Shown: positions 50,673 to 59,355, numbered from the stretch's first letter. The stretch: 64,000 bases of DNA from Streptomyces spiralis (GCF_014654675.1 NZ_BNBC01000003.1:43102-107101), one strand, 5' to 3'. A program made the numbers and translations. Notes: generated from the sequence alone by a model not told the origin.

Positions 50673-51767
50673 TCACCTGTCGGTGTGCGGGACTGCCGCC
50701 GGTAGTTCCACGGTGATGCGGATCCCGCCCGCGGAGCGCGGGGTGAGGGTGAGGGTTCCGTCGTGTGCGCGGGTGATGGTCTTGACGATGGCCAGGCCCA
50801 GGCCGACGCCCGCATGATCGGTGTGAATGCGCTGGGTACCGCGCTGGAATGGTTCGGTGAGTGTCGAGACCAGTTCCGGGGCGAGTGTCTCGCCGGTGTT
50901 TTCGACAGTGAGGACCACAGTTCCGGGGCGGAAACCGGTGCTGACCCACACGGTGCCCTTTTCCGGCAGGTTGTGGATGATCGCATTGTGCACGAGGTTC
51001 GTCGTCAGTTGCAGCAGGAGCGCTTGCGATCCGACCGTCGGGGTGACGTCGCCGCAGGTCTCGATGGTGACGCCGTGCTTTTCCGCGAGCGGGAGGAGTG
51101 TTTCGGTCGCTTCTTCCGCTAGCAGCGACAGGTCGACGTGTTCTCGGGCGAAGGACCGCTGGTCGGCGCGGCTGAGCAGGAGCAGTGCCTCGGTGAGGTC
51201 GATCGCCCGGGTGTTGACGGCGTGCAGGCGGTCGATGAGTTCGCCGGTGGCGCGGCTCGGATCGGTGCGGGCCACATCGAGAAGTGTCTTCGTGATCGCC
51301 AGCGGCGTGCGCAACTCGTGAGAGGCGTTGGCTGCGAATCTCTGCTGTTCGGCGACGTGCGCCTCGAGCCGGGCGAGCATCGTGTCGAAGGTGTCGGCGA
51401 GTTCGCGGAACTCGTCCTGGCGGCCAGGAAGCCGGATCCGGTGGGAGAGCGATCCGTTCGCGACCGTACGGGTGGCGTGCGTGATGCGGTCCAGCGGAGC
51501 GAGCATGCGGCCGGCGAGGATCCATCCGCCCAGGAGACCGAACATCAGGAGGAACATCATTACGACGGCTGCCAGTGGTGCGAATCCGCGCACGAAGGTG
51601 GTGCCCGGCGTCTGTCTCCACGCACCCTCTGCGGTGGTTCGCAGCCATCCCTGTTGCAGGAGAAACACCCCAATGGCGGCGAGCAGCAAGGCGCCCGCGA
51701 CCATGAGGAATCCGGCGTAGCTGAGAGTGAGCTTGAGGCGAACGCTCAGACCAGGCGGCCTATCCAC
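50673..51767 (-). CDS. vanS: VanS-type sensor histidine kinase
   Basis: The membrane sensor kinase of the Streptomyces vancomycin-response system, 364 residues and very close in sequence to the S. coelicolor type as I remember it. Two membrane helices (about 16-38 and 62-86) enclose a short exterior loop. A HAMP domain follows, with VANGSLSHRIRLPGRQDEFR. The phosphorylated histidine is H150 in NASHELRTPLA, and the ATP-binding domain shows LTTNLVHNAIIHN and HAGVGLGLAIVKTI. GTG 51767 overlaps the end of vanR by 8 bp, so the pair is coupled. No truncation is seen. Confidence 0.93.
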   Translation of the reverse strand: MDRPPGLSVRLKLTLSYAGFLMVAGALLLAAIGVFLLQQGWLRTTAEGAWRQTPGTTFVRGFAPLAAVVMMFLLMFGLLGGWILAGRMLAPLDRITHATRTVANGSLSHRIRLPGRQDEFRELADTFDTMLARLEAHVAEQQRFAANASHELRTPLAITKTLLDVARTDPSRATGELIDRLHAVNTRAIDLTEALLLLSRADQRSFAREHVDLSLLAEEATETLLPLAEKHGVTIETCGDVTPTVGSQALLLQLTTNLVHNAIIHNLPEKGTVWVSTGFRPGTVVLTVENTGETLAPELVSTLTEPFQRGTQRIHTDHAGVGLGLAIVKTITRAHDGTLTLTPRSAGGIRITVELPAAVPHTDR

Positions 51768-52455
51768 GGTCCGCTTCCTCACGCCCGGAGCCGGATGCCG
51801 TGCCGATGCGGTAGCCGACGCCGGGCACGGTGGCGATGATCCAGGGCTCGCCGAGCCGTTTGCGCAATGCCGAGACGGTGATGCGCACGGCGTTGGTGAA
51901 GGGGTCCGCGTTCTCGTCCCACGCGCGTTCCAGGAGTTCCTCGGCACTGACGACGCCGCCTTCCGCGGCGACGAGGACTTCGAGCACCGCGAACTGTTTG
52001 CGGGTGAGCGCGACGTAGCGGCCGTCGCGGTACACCTCGCGGCGGAACGGATCCAGGCGCAGGCCCGCGATCTCCCGCACGGGCGGCCTGGTGTGCGCAC
52101 GTCTGCGGTCGAGTGCTCGGAGCCTGAGCACGAGCTCCTGGAGTTCGAAAGGCTTGGTGAGGTAGTCGTCGGCACCGAGGCCGAAACCGGAGGCCTTGTC
52201 GTCGAGACGGTCGGCCGCGGTGAGCATGAGGATCGGCATGCCGCTTTCGGAGGCGACGATGCGTTTGGCGATCTCATCGCCGGAAGGCCCGGGAATGTCA
52301 CGGTCGAGGACGGCGATGTCGTAGGTGTTGACGCTCAGCAGTTCCAGAGCGGTGTCGCCGTCACCTGCGATGTCGGCCGCGATCGCTTCCAGGCGAAGGC
52401 CGTCGCGTATGGCTTCCGCCATATAGGGTTCGTCCTCGACGATCAACACACGCAT
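51760..52455 (-). CDS. vanR: VanR-type response regulator
   Basis: The DNA-binding partner of VanS, 231 residues, OmpR/PhoB type. The receiver domain starts MRVLIVEDEPYMAEAIRDGL, with the phosphoacceptor D51 in IAVLDRDIPGPSGD and the conserved Lys in DDYLTKPFE. The winged helix is at about 130-220 (RREVYRDGRYVALTRKQFAV; ITVSALRKRLGEPWIIATVP). In S. coelicolor VanR activates vanRS, vanJ, vanK and vanHAX. ATG 52455 was chosen from the receiver N-terminus; longer readings have no support. The gene looks intact. Confidence 0.93.
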   Translation of the reverse strand: MRVLIVEDEPYMAEAIRDGLRLEAIAADIAGDGDTALELLSVNTYDIAVLDRDIPGPSGDEIAKRIVASESGMPILMLTAADRLDDKASGFGLGADDYLTKPFELQELVLRLRALDRRRAHTRPPVREIAGLRLDPFRREVYRDGRYVALTRKQFAVLEVLVAAEGGVVSAEELLERAWDENADPFTNAVRITVSALRKRLGEPWIIATVPGVGYRIGTASGSGREEADRG

Positions 52456-52480
52456 GCATTTGATGCTACAAGCCGGCACA

Positions 52481-52520
52481 TATCGTCGGCGTATCGAAAA
52501 ATTCATACGCTCCGGCAACA
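52481..52520 (+). promoter_or_regulatory. VanR-box-like promoter element, copy A (lipoprotein-vanJ operon)
   Basis: A 40-bp element with TATCGTCGG, TATCGAAAA, CATACGC and CCGGCAACA, 23-62 bases upstream of the lipoprotein start and 26 bases from the divergent vanR start. It is the best-placed of the three copies and probably serves the rightward vanJ operon, perhaps also vanRS. Confidence 0.7.
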
Positions 52521-52542
52521 TCACGCTGGCTTCACTGGCGGC

Positions 52543-52839
52543 ATGCACCGTCCCGCACCATCCGCGCGAACAGCGACCCACCGGATTCGCCGGCTCCTTG
52601 CCGTCGGTCCGACGGTGGTCGTGGCAGTGATCACCACAGCCTGCGTCTCCCAGGACTCGAAGCCTTCGGCTTCCCCGCCCTCCGCCCCGACGTGGCTGTC
52701 CGGGCACGGCGCCACGTTCGGACTGTGCCAGATCCACCGCAACGAAGCCTGGCACTACGAACTGCGCCCCGGAGGGATCGTTCACGGCTGCCCGAACATG
52801 TACGCCGACCCCACCCAGGACCCGAGGATGCAGCAGTGA
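52543..52839 (+). CDS. small lipoprotein upstream of vanJ
   Basis: A 98-residue exported lipoprotein of unknown function. A basic N-terminus is followed by a hydrophobic stretch and a lipobox ending in ITTAC, which puts the lipidated Cys near residue 34. The mature part has a Ser/Pro-rich start and two further cysteines (GLCQIHRNEAWHYELRPGG; HGCPNMYADP). A small gene in the same place occurs between vanR and vanJ in S. coelicolor. Its stop overlaps the GTG start of vanJ (GTGA). It may take part in the response to glycopeptides; there is no direct evidence. Confidence 0.72.
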   Translation: MHRPAPSARTATHRIRRLLAVGPTVVVAVITTACVSQDSKPSASPPSAPTWLSGHGATFGLCQIHRNEAWHYELRPGGIVHGCPNMYADPTQDPRMQQ

Positions 52840-53984
52840 CCGGCAGTGAGCGAGGAGTGACGAAGGTGCAGTCGGACACGGCGGAGGCCGGGCGGGACGG
52901 CGCCGACCGACCGGAAGCCGGCGCCGGTGCCGGGCGCGCAGGCATCCCCCGGGATGCCGACGCCGACGCCTGGACCTGGCGTGCGGGCATCCGCGGGGCG
53001 GTACGCGCCGCCTCCCGGCCGGGCCCCTGGAAGCGCGGCCGGCTGCTCGCGGCGCCGGCGCTGCTCCTGGGTCTGCTCATGCTGCTGCACGCGCAGATCA
53101 CGGACCGCGGGGGCCTCGGCAGCCTGGTGGAGACCTTCCTGCCGTGGTTCGGCCTGTTCGTCCCCGTACTGCTGGCCGGGGCGCTGTGGCGTCGATCCGC
53201 CTCCGCGGTGGTCGCGCTGCTGCTGCCGGTCGTGGTGTGGCTGAACCTCTTCGGCGGGCTCCTCGGCGACAAGTCCCACCCGGGCGGCGACCTCACCGTG
53301 GCCGAGCACAACGTCGGCGACGCCAATGCCGACCCGGCCGGCACCGCTCGCGGCCTGGCCGACTCCGGTGCGGACGTGCTGGCCCTGGTGGAGCTGACCG
53401 AGCAGGCCCGGGGTACGTACGAGAAGGAGCTGGCGACGGCGTACCCGTACCACACGGTGCTGGGCACGGTCGGGCTGTGGAGCAAGCTGCCGCTGTCGGG
53501 CACCCGGCCGGTCGACATCAAGATGGACTACGGACCGCTGGCGGAGACCAAGCCGGCCGACGTCAAGCTGGCCTACAACCGGGCGCTGCGCACCACGGTG
53601 GCCACGGACCAGGGTCCGCTGGCGGTGTATGTGGCCCACCTGGGGTCCGTACGTGTGTTTCCCAGGAATGGCTTTTGGACGGACAGCCGGGACCGCGGCG
53701 CGACGGCGCTCGGCGAGGCCCTCGCCGCCGAGCGGAACAAGCGGGTGGTGCTGCTCGGCGACCTGAACGGCACCATGGACGACCGCGCGTTCGCCGGCAT
53801 CACCTCGCAGCTGCGTTCGGCCCAGGACGAGGCCGGAAACGGCTTCGGCTTCACCTGGCCGGCGAAGTTCCCGGTGGCGCGGATCGACCAGATCCTGGTC
53901 CGCGGGGTGAAGCCGGACAGCTCCTGGGTGCTGCCGGCCACCGGCAGCGACCACCTGCCGGTGGCGGCCAGAATCAGCTGGTGA
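52836..53984 (+). CDS. vanJ: VanJ-like membrane endonuclease/exonuclease/phosphatase-family protein
   Basis: A 382-residue membrane protein with an extracytoplasmic EEP-family domain, matching VanJ, which gives resistance to teicoplanin-type lipoglycopeptides in Streptomyces and probably acts on a lipid-linked pyrophosphate. A polar N-terminus (about 1-65) precedes three membrane helices (about 70-90, 95-120, 125-145). The EEP motifs follow: VAEHNVGDANAD, ALVELTEQ, YVAHLGS, LLGDLNGTMDD and TGSDHLPVAA. GTG 52836 overlaps the lipoprotein stop; GTG 52857 is an alternative. The gene is intact although the vanHAX function is lost. Confidence 0.85.
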   Translation: MTGSERGVTKVQSDTAEAGRDGADRPEAGAGAGRAGIPRDADADAWTWRAGIRGAVRAASRPGPWKRGRLLAAPALLLGLLMLLHAQITDRGGLGSLVETFLPWFGLFVPVLLAGALWRRSASAVVALLLPVVVWLNLFGGLLGDKSHPGGDLTVAEHNVGDANADPAGTARGLADSGADVLALVELTEQARGTYEKELATAYPYHTVLGTVGLWSKLPLSGTRPVDIKMDYGPLAETKPADVKLAYNRALRTTVATDQGPLAVYVAHLGSVRVFPRNGFWTDSRDRGATALGEALAAERNKRVVLLGDLNGTMDDRAFAGITSQLRSAQDEAGNGFGFTWPAKFPVARIDQILVRGVKPDSSWVLPATGSDHLPVAARISW

Positions 53985-54054
53985 ACACCGCGCAAGGTGC
54001 CGATTCCGACCGGATCCCCGACTGGGCCGGGGCCACCCGCGCCGGGCGGGCGGG

Positions 54055-54420
54055 TCAGGAGGGTGGGCATCCGAACCAGTTCACCGTGCCGTCGCCGGAG
54101 GTGTAGCCCAGGCATCGGATGGTTGTGTCGTGCAGGGTCTCGGTCCCGTCGATCGCTCCGTCCAGCGTGTCCCCCTTGTAGTGCCTCTGTACGAGGGTGT
54201 CGATCTCGACGGTGTACCAGCGGTGCCCGTCGGACGGGATGCTGCAGCGGTAGCCGGTCAGGTTGCGGCTGGGCCCGTCGCTCCACATGTCCTGTTCGGC
54301 GCGGTCGCAGTGCGCGCCGCCGAAGGCCCCGGCGGTACCGGCGCCGGTGCCGAGCAGGGCCGCGGCCCCTATGGTCACCGCAGCGGTGCCGCCGAGCATG
54401 CGCTTCAGAGTGAGGCTCAT
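54055..54420 (-). CDS. small secreted protein with four cysteines
   Basis: A 121-residue secreted protein of unknown function. The Sec signal covers about residues 1-32 (MLGGTAAVTIGAAALLGTG; GTAGAFG). The mature part of about 88 residues contains four cysteines (in HCDRAEQD, YRCSIPSDG, IRCLGYTSG and FGCPPS), which could form two disulfides. No catalytic motif is seen. GGAG precedes ATG 54420. It is convergent with vanJ and stands alone. Possible roles include an inhibitor or a surface protein, but I cannot choose. Confidence 0.7.
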   Translation of the reverse strand: MSLTLKRMLGGTAAVTIGAAALLGTGAGTAGAFGGAHCDRAEQDMWSDGPSRNLTGYRCSIPSDGHRWYTVEIDTLVQRHYKGDTLDGAIDGTETLHDTTIRCLGYTSGDGTVNWFGCPPS

Positions 54421-54698
54421 CGCTTGATCTCCTTCTGCCAGGTTGGTGACGGCACGGAGTCGCCATGTCACCTTGGTGCGATGGTCACACCGGTCCGGTG
54501 GGTCCGGCCTGCCGGCCGGTGGCGCAGTCCCCCGACCCGGTGGCGTCGGTGATGCCGATGCAGCAGCAGCGGTCGCGCTCCGGACCGGTCCGCGGCGGGC
54601 CTGGGGCGATGCGCGGGCATCGCCCACGCATCCGGGGGAACTCAGGACAGAGGAGGGGGAGGGCCAAGGTGCTTTCTTCGGGAGGCGGGAGGCAGGCC

Positions 54699-56390
54699 AT
54701 GGCGGGCTCGGTCGGTCCGCAGGAATGGGTTGCCAGGGTTCTGGACGCCCTGGGTACGGGTGCCTACCTGTCGGACGAGCGGGGCTCGATCGTCGCGGTC
54801 AACACGCACGGCGCGCAGCTCCTGGCCCGTGCCGCCTCCGATCTGATCGGCCGGGACGCTCACGACCTGCTGCATCGCAACAGCCACGGGGAACCCGTGC
54901 CGAGGACCCAGTGCCGGATCCGGCAGAGCGTCCTCGGCCGACGCACGGAGCAGGGAGGCGACGAGTGGTTCCAACGCGGCGACGGCACGCTCCTGCCAGT
55001 GGCGTGGCTGGCCACTCCCTGCGAGATCGGTGTCCACCCGTCGGCCACGCTCGTCCTCTTCCACTCCGCCGGACGCGCCGGGCGACCCGCCCAGCGGCCA
55101 CCGGCGGGCGGACGGCTCTCGGAGCTGGAACGGCTGGCGCTGCTCGCCGAGACGACCACCCTGCTCACCTCCACCCTGGACATCCACGAGGCGCTGCGCC
55201 ACCTGATCGACCTCGCCGTGCCCCGCCTCGCCGACTGGGCTGTCATCGACCTGATCCGCGAGCGGGACGAGGTATGGCGCTTCGCCGTCGCCCACGCCGA
55301 GGGCGGCACCGTGGTGTTCCGGGAGGACCTCCAGGGGCCCATGCCGCCCGTGCCGCAGGAGTCCCCGATGCCCCTGTCCCGCGCCCTGCGCGGCGTCGCG
55401 TCGTCCTTCGCCGGGCCTGAGACCTATCAGGGGCCGCCCGACTCCGGTATCGCGGTCGAGCAGCGGCGCCTGTTCGAGGCGACCGGCATGCACTCCGCCG
55501 TCGTGGCCCCCATCCGCAGCCTGCACGACGTGCTAGGCGCCCTCACCCTCGGCCGCGCCGACCAGCCGGAGCGGTTCACCGCGACGGACACCGCCCTGCT
55601 GGAGGACATCGCCCGCCGCGCCGGCCTGGCCCTGGAGAACGCCCGCCTCTACCAGCGCCAGCGCAAGGTCGCCGAGACCATGCAGCGTCATCTGCTGCCG
55701 AAGCTCCCGGGTACGCCCGGCCGTAACATGACCGCCCGCTACCTGCCCGCGCCCGACGCCTCCCAGGTCGGCGGCGACTGGTACGACGCGTTCAACCTCA
55801 CGGACGGCGCCACCGCCCTCGCCGTGGGCGACGTCGTCGGCCATGACCTGGACGCGGCGGCCGGCATGGCACAACTGCGCAACATGCTGCGCGCGTACGC
55901 CCTGTCCCAGCAGAAACCGCCGAGCAAGATCGTGGAATGGCTCGACCAGGCGATCCTGGACATCGCGGAGGTCTCCATGGCCACGCTGGTGTTCGCCCGC
56001 ATGACGGACAACGCGACCGGCCGGTGCGAGCTGTCCTGGACCAACGCGGGCCATCCGCCTCCGCTGCTGGTCACCCACGACGGCGAGGCCCGTTATCTCA
56101 CCGACGGCCACGGGGTCCTGCTGGGCGTCGCGCCCGAGCAGGTCCGCCCCGACGCGACGGTGGAGCTGCCGCCCGGCGCGACCCTGTTCCTCTACACCGA
56201 CGGCCTGATCGAGTCTCCCGGTCACGCCTTGGACGAGGGCCTGGAGCGCCTGCGCCGGCATGCGATGTCCTTGGCCCACCGCCCCCTGGATTCCTTCACG
56301 GACGAGTTGCTGGCACGAGCACGCCCACCCGACAACGAAGACGACGTGGCCATACTGGCCGTGCGACACATGACCGACTCGTGTACTTGA
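54699..56390 (+). CDS. PAS-GAF-PP2C (RsbU/SpoIIE-type) serine phosphatase
   Basis: A 563-residue soluble signalling protein. Domains in order: PAS (about 10-120; GAYLSDERGSIVAVNTHGAQ), GAF (about 145-325; LLTSTLDIHEALRHLIDLAV) and a PPM/PP2C SpoIIE-type phosphatase (about 335-560). The phosphatase metal-site motifs are VGGDWYDAF, VGDVVGHDLDAA, NAGHPPPLLV, LFLYTDGLIES and NEDDVAILAVR, all present. It lacks the RsbW-type kinase domain often fused in Streptomyces homologues. It would dephosphorylate an anti-sigma antagonist encoded elsewhere. ATG 54699 follows GGGAGGCGGGAGG. Confidence 0.88.
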   Translation: MAGSVGPQEWVARVLDALGTGAYLSDERGSIVAVNTHGAQLLARAASDLIGRDAHDLLHRNSHGEPVPRTQCRIRQSVLGRRTEQGGDEWFQRGDGTLLPVAWLATPCEIGVHPSATLVLFHSAGRAGRPAQRPPAGGRLSELERLALLAETTTLLTSTLDIHEALRHLIDLAVPRLADWAVIDLIRERDEVWRFAVAHAEGGTVVFREDLQGPMPPVPQESPMPLSRALRGVASSFAGPETYQGPPDSGIAVEQRRLFEATGMHSAVVAPIRSLHDVLGALTLGRADQPERFTATDTALLEDIARRAGLALENARLYQRQRKVAETMQRHLLPKLPGTPGRNMTARYLPAPDASQVGGDWYDAFNLTDGATALAVGDVVGHDLDAAAGMAQLRNMLRAYALSQQKPPSKIVEWLDQAILDIAEVSMATLVFARMTDNATGRCELSWTNAGHPPPLLVTHDGEARYLTDGHGVLLGVAPEQVRPDATVELPPGATLFLYTDGLIESPGHALDEGLERLRRHAMSLAHRPLDSFTDELLARARPPDNEDDVAILAVRHMTDSCT

Positions 56391-56501
56391 GGCTCTCGGG
56401 CAGGAGGGCTCTCGGGAACCGGCGAAGGCTGCACGGCACTCATGTGTTCGTCCGCGAACTCGTCACAGAACCCCGCGGATCCGCATGGCGCCGAGCCGGG
56501 C

Positions 56502-56554
56502 GGCGCGGACGAGGGAGACAACGGCTGCCCCCCGTCGTCTCCCTCGTCCGCGCC
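56502..56554. terminator. 18-bp perfect hairpin between convergent genes
   Basis: GGCGCGGACGAGGGAGAC (56502-56519) pairs completely with 56537-56554 around a 17-base loop. It lies between the convergent phosphatase and GH6 genes and can stop both transcripts. Just after it the 15-mer GCGCAGCCGCGCTCG occurs twice (56586 and 56613). The rest of 56391-56631 has no gene. Confidence 0.85.
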
Positions 56555-56631
56555 CGCGGAACCCACGCTCGGCTCCCGAGGGTTTGCGCAGCCGCGCTCG
56601 GCCCCGGGATCGGCGCAGCCGCGCTCGTCGG

Positions 56632-57873
56632 TCAGTGCAGCAGCGGGGGGTTGGCGTTGTGGACCAGTTCCAGGGCCTGCTGCGGGAACCACTGGCCGGC
56701 CGCCGGGTCCTGGTAGCCGCGCTCGGGGTCGTCGGGGCCCGCCGTGCCTCGGGTGCACTGCCCGTCCGACTCACCGGGGATCTTCACCCACAGCTTGGCG
56801 TCGGCCAGCGGGTCCCCCGTGCTGAGGGTGGGCCTGGCGCCGGTGCCTCGGCCGGGCGGGTTGCACCAGTCCTGCGGGTCGGAGTAGACGCCGGCCGGCG
56901 GGGTCCACGGGCCCTGGCCGTTGCGGCTGGTGTCGGTGACGAAGTGCTTCATGGCCGACGGCGCCGCGTGCACATGCGCGTCGAGCCACGCCTGGGCGTC
57001 GTTCACCGCCCACCACTGGTTGGGGCAGTCGGCCGCCGGGCCGCCGGCCGACACGTAGCTCAGGCAGGACGAGATCAGCTTGCCGTACCAGGCCAGTTCG
57101 CTGTCGGACCGGTAGTTGGAGACGTTCAGGAAGAAGCCGGTGGCGTCGTCGATGCCGCCGGCGACGAGACGGGGCACGATGTCGTTGACGCTGTGCCAGC
57201 CGCTGTGCCCGGCGTCCAGGTAGACCTTGGTCCCGGCCAACGGTTCCAGGGCGTCCACCGCGTAGTGGATCTCCGTGTAGCGCTCGGTGGTTCTGCTGCC
57301 CTGTGCGTCGTCCTGGCCGCAGTCCGAGGGCAGCAGCGCGAGCGAGTCCGGCTCCAGGATCACGGTGGCGGGCAGGCTGCCGATGCCCGCGCGCACGGCG
57401 TCGATCCACGCCTCGTACTGCGGGGTGTCGGCGGCGCCGCCGGCCGAGTACTGGGCGCAGTCCCGGCCCGGGATGTTGTAGAGCGCGAGCACCGGCAGCG
57501 CGTGGTGCCGGGCCGCGTCCACGACCGTCTTGTGCACCGACGCCCGCACCTCGTCGGGCGTGCCGTCGCCGTACCACACGGCCTGTGGGGTCAGCGTCAT
57601 CGCCAGCACGCCGGCCGCGTCCTTCAACTGCCTGTGCCGCACCAGGTCCAGGATCTGCTGGTCGGCGTCCGGGTTCGCGGGCGGGGTGTACAGGGCGGCG
57701 GGCGGCGCCGAGTGCGCCGGCGCCGCGGCCTGCGCGGGAGCGGCCGCGAACGCGGTGGCGGCCAGTGCTGCGGTCGCTGCGGCTGCGGCGACGGTGCGTG
57801 GCAGCGGGGCTCCGCCGGTTCGGCCCGTTCTGCCGGGTGTTCCGGTGCTTGCGGCACGGTCGCGTGCGGTCAT
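56632..57873 (-). CDS. secreted GH6 cellulase (endoglucanase/cellobiohydrolase family)
   Basis: An exported 413-residue family 6 glycosidase that cleaves beta-1,4-glucan with inversion. The N-terminal signal region spans about residues 1-50 (TVAAAAATAALAATAFAAAP). Family landmarks are LPVLALYNIPGRDCAQYSAG, VILEPDSLALLP with the catalytic Asp region, KVYLDAGHSGWHS and FVTDTSRNGQGPW. The C-terminal WVKIPGESDGQC segment is also typical. No cellulose-binding module is present. GGAG precedes ATG 57873. A perfect CebR box lies 52 bases upstream, which links the gene to cellobiose induction. Confidence 0.93.
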   Translation of the reverse strand: MTARDRAASTGTPGRTGRTGGAPLPRTVAAAAATAALAATAFAAAPAQAAAPAHSAPPAALYTPPANPDADQQILDLVRHRQLKDAAGVLAMTLTPQAVWYGDGTPDEVRASVHKTVVDAARHHALPVLALYNIPGRDCAQYSAGGAADTPQYEAWIDAVRAGIGSLPATVILEPDSLALLPSDCGQDDAQGSRTTERYTEIHYAVDALEPLAGTKVYLDAGHSGWHSVNDIVPRLVAGGIDDATGFFLNVSNYRSDSELAWYGKLISSCLSYVSAGGPAADCPNQWWAVNDAQAWLDAHVHAAPSAMKHFVTDTSRNGQGPWTPPAGVYSDPQDWCNPPGRGTGARPTLSTGDPLADAKLWVKIPGESDGQCTRGTAGPDDPERGYQDPAAGQWFPQQALELVHNANPPLLH

Positions 57874-57924
57874 GCGGATGGCTCCTCGGGTGTGTGGGGT
57901 GGCCGTGCACGTTCACGGAAGTTC

Positions 57925-57938
57925 TGGGAGCGCTCCCA
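57925..57938. promoter_or_regulatory. CebR box upstream of the GH6 gene
   Basis: TGGGAGCGCTCCCA is a perfect 14-bp palindrome identical to the known CebR operator of Streptomyces. CebR is a LacI-type repressor released by cellobiose or cellotriose. The site is 52-65 bases upstream of the GH6 start. Confidence 0.88.
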
Positions 57939-58149
57939 TGAACGGCACCAAGGAATTAACCCCTCATACGGGAGCGGCGTCAATCCCCCCGACGAGCTTC
58001 GAGAAATGAAGGAACACGGCATGACGGGAACTCAGGAAGGCGACGGTGACACGCCGTTGCCGCGGGGAGGTACGGGTCCTGTACACATGACTGACGAGAA
58101 GCTACTCACCCACCTCGCGGCGATCGTCGGGCGCGAGCTACCCGGCCCG

Positions 58150-58332
58150 CAGGTACTCCGGCGGCCGGCGGGACGCCGACGTGGCCGTGATCGGCGACGA
58201 GAAGGCGGTCGGAGCCGAGGCACGGTGTTACCGCGACGCCGGCGCCACCGAGGTCGTGTTCTCGGGCACCGAGATCGCGGGCGAAGCGGACCGCCGGCGC
58301 GCACCTGGGTGCTCCTCGGCGGGCCGGCCTAG
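58150..58332 (+). pseudogene. C-terminal remnant of an LLM-class F420-dependent oxidoreductase
   Basis: One frame reads DVAVIGDEKAVGAEARCYRD and AGATEVVFSGTEIAGEADRR, the conserved C-terminal end of luciferase-like F420-dependent oxidoreductases. A frameshift then moves the ending (TWVLLGGPA) into another frame. The N-terminal barrel is absent. A short frame in front (58087, MTDEKLLTHLAAIVGRELPG) is not recognisably part of it. The remaining 57939-58494 region holds no intact gene. Confidence 0.6.
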
Positions 58333-58494
58333 TGAGTCCATCGGTCCGGCGGACCGCTTACGCGAGGCGGTGGAGCAGCACGATCGATGCCCATCGGGTA
58401 TCACAGGCGCCGGAAGAGGTCTTGGACGCGGGTCCGTCTCCGGGCGCAGGCTTTTCAGGGAAGCCACCAGCCTCGACGGACAGGAGCCACGACC

Positions 58495-59355
58495 ATGAAA
58501 ATCTTCCTCACCGGTGGATCCGGATACCTCGGCAAGGCCACGATCAGCGCGCTGACCCGCCACGGGCACACGGTTGAGGCGCTGGCCCGCAACGACCGCG
58601 CCGCCGACATCGTCAGCTCCCTGGGGGCGACGCCGGTGCGCGGTGGGCTCGGGGACCTCGGTGTGCTGAACGCGGCTGCGGCCCGCGCGGAGGCGGTCGT
58701 GCACCTGGCGCAGGCCGAGACCGGGGAGGAGGACCTCGCGGCCGCCACCGCCCTGCAGGACGGCATCGGCCACGGCACGTACGTGCACACCGGCGGCACT
58801 TGGGTCTACGGCGACACGGACGGTGTCGTGGACGAGACCGCCCCCTGGAACCCGCCGTCCCTGGTCGCCTGGCGCAAGCCCGTCGAGGAGACCGTCCTGC
58901 GGCGTGCCCAGCAGGGTGGCCGACCCGTCGTGGTGCGGCCCGGCCTGCTCTACGGCGGCGAGAACCGACTGATCGACATCTTCTACACCACCCCCGGCAA
59001 GGAAGCCGGCGCCATCCCCTGCATCGGCGACGGCGCGAACCACTGGGCGCTGGTGCACGTCGACGACATCGCGGAGCTGTACGTCGCCGCTCTCAAGGCC
59101 GAGCCCGGTTCGGTGTACGTCGGCGTCGGCGGCGTCAACCCCACCGCCATGGAGTGCTCGCTGGCCGTCGCCCGTTCCGCCGGCCTCGACGGCAAGGTCG
59201 CCTCCCTCACGCTGGAGCAGGCCCGCGAGCAGATGGGCCCGATCGCGGACGCCTTCGCCCTGGACCAGCAGCTCACCCCCGCACGCGCCGAAGCCGAGCT
59301 CGGGTGGACCCCCGCGCACACCGACCCGCTCGCCGTCCTCGCCGGCGGCCGGTGA
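58495..59355 (+). CDS. NAD(P)-dependent sugar-epimerase-like dehydrogenase (extended SDR)
   Basis: A 286-residue extended short-chain dehydrogenase/epimerase family protein. The nucleotide-binding loop is IFLTGGSGYLGKATISAL. The usual Tyr-x-x-x-Lys active site is altered: after HTGGTWVYGDTDGVVDETAP the chain reads PPSLVAWRKPVEETV, so the tyrosine is replaced and only the Lys region is clear. Such changes occur in atypical SDRs. RPGLLYGGENRLIDIF and WALVHVDDIAELYVAALKAE match the C-terminal part. It is followed in the same direction by a LysR gene. The substrate is unknown. Confidence 0.82.
   Translation: MKIFLTGGSGYLGKATISALTRHGHTVEALARNDRAADIVSSLGATPVRGGLGDLGVLNAAAARAEAVVHLAQAETGEEDLAAATALQDGIGHGTYVHTGGTWVYGDTDGVVDETAPWNPPSLVAWRKPVEETVLRRAQQGGRPVVVRPGLLYGGENRLIDIFYTTPGKEAGAIPCIGDGANHWALVHVDDIAELYVAALKAEPGSVYVGVGGVNPTAMECSLAVARSAGLDGKVASLTLEQAREQMGPIADAFALDQQLTPARAEAELGWTPAHTDPLAVLAGGR

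Noticed and set aside
56586..56627. Two copies of a 15-mer as a tandem repeat or origin-like element
   Set aside because: Only two copies occur, beside a terminator in GC-rich sequence; this is not enough to support a function.
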